Below, piece after piece: positions 7,414 through 10,254 of a DNA stretch of 10,254 nucleotides (position 1 is the stretch's first letter; each line of letters begins with the position of its first letter). The notes beneath the pieces are model-generated. The model saw nothing but the letters and a program-made list of their open reading frames with translations. It did no database searches and was not told where the DNA came from. Origin of the DNA: an uncultured Muribaculaceae bacterium (GTDB lineage: Bacteria; Bacteroidota; Bacteroidia; Bacteroidales; Muribaculaceae); the NCBI GenBank assembly GCA_910578305.1, contig CAJTQH010000071.1, positions 1 to 10,254 of the forward strand. The letters run 5' to 3'. The position numbers were made by a program, and so were the translations under genes.

Positions 7414-8175
7414 CTATATTTCTATAGCCAGACCGTCAAATGCCAGTTCTATACCCTTCGGCAACATCTGAGACACTTCTGCATAAAGCCCCATCTGATG
7501 AGCGATATGGGTAAGGAGCGCACGTCGAGGTCCGACTGCATGTATAACGTCAATAGCCTCCTTTAAGTTCATGTGCGAGTCATGTGCCTCATGCCTCAGT
7601 GCATTGATCACCAAAGTATCCGCACCACGCATCAGCTCTATGGTCGACTGCGGCATTGTCTTGCAATCCGTCACATAACACAGACCTCCTATACGGTAGC
7701 CGGTGATGAGCAGCGTGGCAGTATGCATCACCGGCAGAGGCATAACCTCTATTCCATGTACCTCAAATGGAGCCGTGTCTATAACATGCAGATCCAAGAC
7801 CGGGGCTCCGGGATATCTGTACGGTTCGAAACAATATGGCATGCCTGCATGAATGGCCTGCGCCACATCATCGCGACAATATATAGGGAATCCGCCATCA
7901 ACATAGCTGTAGGGTCGCAGATCGTCTATACCGCCCAGATGATCATAGTGACTGTGCGTCACCAGCAGAGCGTCAGGTACAGGTCGGCCATTTTCAAGCA
8001 TCTGATGTCGGAAATCGGGTCCGCAGTCGATGAGCAGATTCTTACCTGCTATACTGACCATAGCCGATGTTCTCTGTCGCCGGTCGCGAGAGTCCGTCGA
8101 TCTACACACCTCGCAGCCACAATTCAACTGAGGCACTCCGAATGAAGTTCCTGTTCCCAAGAACATCAGTTTCAT
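7414..8175 (-). CDS. PhnP-like metallo-beta-lactamase-fold phosphodiesterase
   Basis: The 253-aa product starts MKLMFLGTGTSFGVPQ, the usual beginning of PhnP-type hydrolases. Cys19, Cys21 and Cys24, with His226 of THIAH, match the structural zinc site of E. coli PhnP. The catalytic motif THSHYDHLGG gives His74, His76, Asp78 and His79, and His223 corresponds to the active-site His222. PhnP cleaves phosphoribosyl 1,2-cyclic phosphate in phosphonate breakdown. No phn genes are in the window, so a different cyclic phosphodiester or a housekeeping role is possible, and I give no gene symbol. The start at 8175 is preferred because AAGGAAAG precedes it and homologs begin with MKL. An upstream in-frame ATG at 8199 would add eight residues (MVMTQGKK) and sit 8 nt from the stop of the lipoprotein gene. 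Confidence 0.88.
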   Translation of the reverse strand: MKLMFLGTGTSFGVPQLNCGCEVCRSTDSRDRRQRTSAMVSIAGKNLLIDCGPDFRHQMLENGRPVPDALLVTHSHYDHLGGIDDLRPYSYVDGGFPIYCRDDVAQAIHAGMPYCFEPYRYPGAPVLDLHVIDTAPFEVHGIEVMPLPVMHTATLLITGYRIGGLCYVTDCKTMPQSTIELMRGADTLVINALRHEAHDSHMNLKEAIDVIHAVGPRRALLTHIAHQMGLYAEVSQMLPKGIELAFDGLAIEI

Positions 8176-8207
8176 CTTCTTTCCTTGCGTCATCACCATA
8201 TCTATAT

Positions 8208-9134
8208 CTATTGCCGGAAAGATCGAAGCACACCATCCTCGAATATCAGATACTTGCCGTCTTCATAAGTCCATATCTCTGTCAGTATACTGTATCCCGG
8301 ACGCCTGTCCACTGTAGCCGGCGCACCCAGGGCAAGCCGGCATTCCTCACGCGTCATACCACCGGCCACCACACCTTTCACTATATGCTGCCATGTAACA
8401 TCATTTATCTCCGGATAGCGCTGACGCGGATCCGACAGAGCAAACATAGCTCCAAACCGTCGTGGCATGGGAGCGTCAGTTCCTGCAGACATAAACAGAC
8501 GAAATGGCTTACCCTCCTCATCGTCAAGCGTGAGCAATACCGGATAATAAGCATTGCCCGGTGACACATCCGTAACTTTCACAGGCACAAAACGTCGTCC
8601 GGAGCGCGACTTATTGGCCATATCATACCATGAAGATGTGACTACATAATACGTCTTGCCAAGCATAATCTTATTCACTTCGTCCACCACACTCATCTCA
8701 ACGGCAAACGGCACTTCAACTCTCTCCGCCGCACGTAAAGACTCTTTGGACAGCGACGTCCGATAAGACACATTCGCGCCAGACGGTGCCACAAACACGA
8801 TTTCGGCTACCTTGTCGCCGGTAACAGTCGTCACCTCGTCCACATGACTATATGAGATTATGTCGCCCTCTTGAATGTCATTGGCTCCAGGTTGATTTCC
8901 AAATATGAGTCTTATCTTTCCGTCTGTCACATACCATTGTTTTCCAACAACCCAATCGCCAAATCGCTGAGGCTTAATACCCGACAAATAAGAGTCCTCC
9001 GGCTTCGACACAATTTTCTCGCGTTTCACCACAGAGTCCGATATGGCGGGAGTGCCCTCTATGCCGGTGAAACACCCCTGCAGAGCAATCACCGGCATAA
9101 GCACAGCTATAGCTATTGATACTTTACGATTCAA
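8208..9134 (-). CDS. Lipoprotein with BamE/SmpA-like C-terminal region
   Basis: The 308-aa product has a short lipoprotein signal: NRK at the N-terminus, a hydrophobic core, then the lipobox LQGC with the acylated cysteine at residue 21, so it is predicted to be membrane-anchored facing the periplasm or outer membrane. The middle (about 50-250) is beta-rich and I do not recognise it. The last 54 residues (255-308), with GMTREECRLALGAP, EIWTYEDG and IFEDGVL, resemble the small BamE/SmpA fold; this is pattern-based and not certain. The start codon is TTG at 9134-9132, overlapping the TGA (9133-9131) that ends the upstream peptidase frame, which suggests translational coupling. No ATG gives a full signal peptide; the next one (residue 13) falls in its middle. 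It belongs to the same operon as the two metallo-hydrolases. Confidence 0.78.
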   Translation of the reverse strand: MNRKVSIAIAVLMPVIALQGCFTGIEGTPAISDSVVKREKIVSKPEDSYLSGIKPQRFGDWVVGKQWYVTDGKIRLIFGNQPGANDIQEGDIISYSHVDEVTTVTGDKVAEIVFVAPSGANVSYRTSLSKESLRAAERVEVPFAVEMSVVDEVNKIMLGKTYYVVTSSWYDMANKSRSGRRFVPVKVTDVSPGNAYYPVLLTLDDEEGKPFRLFMSAGTDAPMPRRFGAMFALSDPRQRYPEINDVTWQHIVKGVVAGGMTREECRLALGAPATVDRRPGYSILTEIWTYEDGKYLIFEDGVLRSFRQ

Positions 9135-10254
9135 AACTTCGGTGTTATGCCCATGTTATATAAAATAAACGAATATATGTCGGCATATTCGTCAAGTACC
9201 TTGCTCATAGGCTTTCCGCTACCATGCCCGGCATTGCTGTCAATGCGTATAAGTTTGGGGGCATTACCTGTATCCGATGCCTGAAGCGCAGCGGCATACT
9301 TGAATGAGCCGGTACCACGCGATCGTCATGATCGGCAGTAGTCACAAGTATGGCCGGATACGGAGTACCGTCGTTTTTTATAGTGTGCACAGGTGAATAG
9401 CCCAACAGATACTCTGCCATTTCCTTGCTGTCGGCACTCGTGCCGTAGTCAGAAGCCCAGTTCCAGCCTATAGTAAAGAGATGATAGCGCATCATGTCCA
9501 TAACACCTACCTGAGGTATGGCCACGCGGAAAAGATCCGGACGCATATTCACAGTGGCGCCCACAAGCAGTCCGCCATTGCTGCCACCCTGAATGGCAAT
9601 ATACTCCGGTGACGTCCACCCTTCTGCTGTAAGATACTCAGCCGCGGCAATAAAGTCGTTGAATACATTAAGTTTCTGCTGCTGTGTACCGGCCTGATGC
9701 CATGCGCGTCCGTATTCGCCACCTCCGCGCAGATTGGCCTGAGCATATATACCTCCTTGCTCAAGCCATGCCAGGCGATTGGCAGAAAAGCCAGGTGTCA
9801 GCGATATATTGAAGCCTCCGTAGCCATACAGTAGCACCGGATTGCGACCATCTCGCTTAAGATTCTTCTTATAGGTTATAAACATAGGAATCTTAACACC
9901 GTCGGCCGACGGATAAAATACCTGTTCCGTGACATATTCGTCCATATTCACCCCCTTGATCTCAGGACGTCCCATGAGAGTGCTCTCGCCTGTCGACATA
10001 TCATAGCTGTAACGCGCCGAAGGATAAGTAAACGAAGTAAACGCATAATACACGTCGGGGTGCTTGCGGCTCGACCATACAGATGCAGTTCCATAGGTAG
10101 GGAGCTTGATCTCTCCAATACGCACACCATCCATATCATGTATATACACACGGTTGGCAGCATCCTGCATATAGGTAAGAATCAGTTTGTCGCCGGAAAA
10201 TCCAGCCGAAGACAACACGGCATCCTGCTCGGGCACGATCTCGATCCATTAGGC
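9131..10254 (-). pseudogene. Prolyl oligopeptidase family serine peptidase, 5' partial, frameshifted
   Basis: This is the C-terminal part of an S9A prolyl oligopeptidase (full proteins are about 700 aa); the 5' part lies beyond the right edge. From 10236 leftward the frame covers the end of the propeller domain and most of the hydrolase domain: LLYGYGGFN, LRGGGEYG, the nucleophile motif GGSNGG with Ser219 (counted from the codon at 10236), and DHDDRVVPAHS with the catalytic Asp. After His311-Ser312, near 9299-9306, the frame is lost and would stop at 9205. A shifted frame carries the expected remainder, KYAAALQASDTGNAPKL, then NAGHGSGKPMSK with the catalytic His (9226-9224), ending MGITPKF and TGA at 9133-9131. 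An in-frame TAA at 10251-10249, directly before WIEIVPEQD, is a second lesion. The gene is either a pseudogene or affected by sequence errors. Confidence 0.85.

Noticed and set aside
7573..8145. Plus-strand open frame of 190 codons opposite the PhnP-like gene
   Set aside because: It is antisense to a gene with clear zinc-binding motifs and its translation shows no domain or start context of its own.
1..10254. CRISPR arrays, tRNA or rRNA genes, insertion sequences, defence or phage genes
   Set aside because: No regularly spaced repeats, cloverleaf-like sequences, transposase motifs or phage-type genes were seen on either strand.

Overview
The window looks like chromosomal DNA from a member of Bacteroidales, possibly a Muribaculaceae-like gut bacterium (the family is inferred). 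The case rests on five things. Promoters resemble the Bacteroidetes -33/-7 type (TTG about 20 nt before TAnnTTTG). Most genes lack Shine-Dalgarno sites. The alpha-2-macroglobulin is of the large Bacteroidales type. The NagB-like/PIG-L fusion is of the Bacteroides type. The prolyl oligopeptidase resembles periplasmic Bacteroidales enzymes.

Layout, left to right. (1) 1-1998 (+) is the C-terminal third or so of a bacterial alpha-2-macroglobulin family protein, open at the left edge and closed by a strong terminator at 2024-2058. (2) 1999-3540 is an AT-rich stretch unlike its neighbours. It carries a probable promoter, a roughly 65-nt leader or small RNA ending in a hairpin with ten T, a second promoter, and one gene (2467-3432, +) for a membrane protein with Sel1-like repeats. 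(3) 3614-6587 is a divergent amino-sugar locus. An intact 269-aa glucosamine-6-phosphate deaminase (nagB, +) faces away from a 660-aa fusion (-) of a NagB-like domain and a PIG-L/LmbE deacetylase domain. The two share a 181-bp intergenic region with a promoter on each strand. (4) 6674-10254 (-) is a tightly packed four-gene run read right to left: prolyl oligopeptidase (5' part outside the window, broken by frameshifts), a lipoprotein with a BamE-like tail, a PhnP-like metallo-beta-lactamase-fold phosphodiesterase, and a second, UlaG-like metallo-beta-lactamase-fold hydrolase. It ends at a GC-rich hairpin (6609-6649) shared with the convergent nagB.

How the parts relate. Only the nag pair has a clear functional link. 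NagB makes fructose-6-phosphate and ammonia from glucosamine-6-phosphate. The fusion protein keeps its PIG-L zinc ligands but has lost all three NagB catalytic residues checked, so it is more likely a deacetylase with a sugar-binding NagB-like module than a second deaminase. No strong candidate for a wholly new system was found. The points most worth a second look are the short leader/terminator unit at 2170-2248, the degenerate NagB domain, the two lesions in the prolyl oligopeptidase, and the TTG start overlapping its stop codon.
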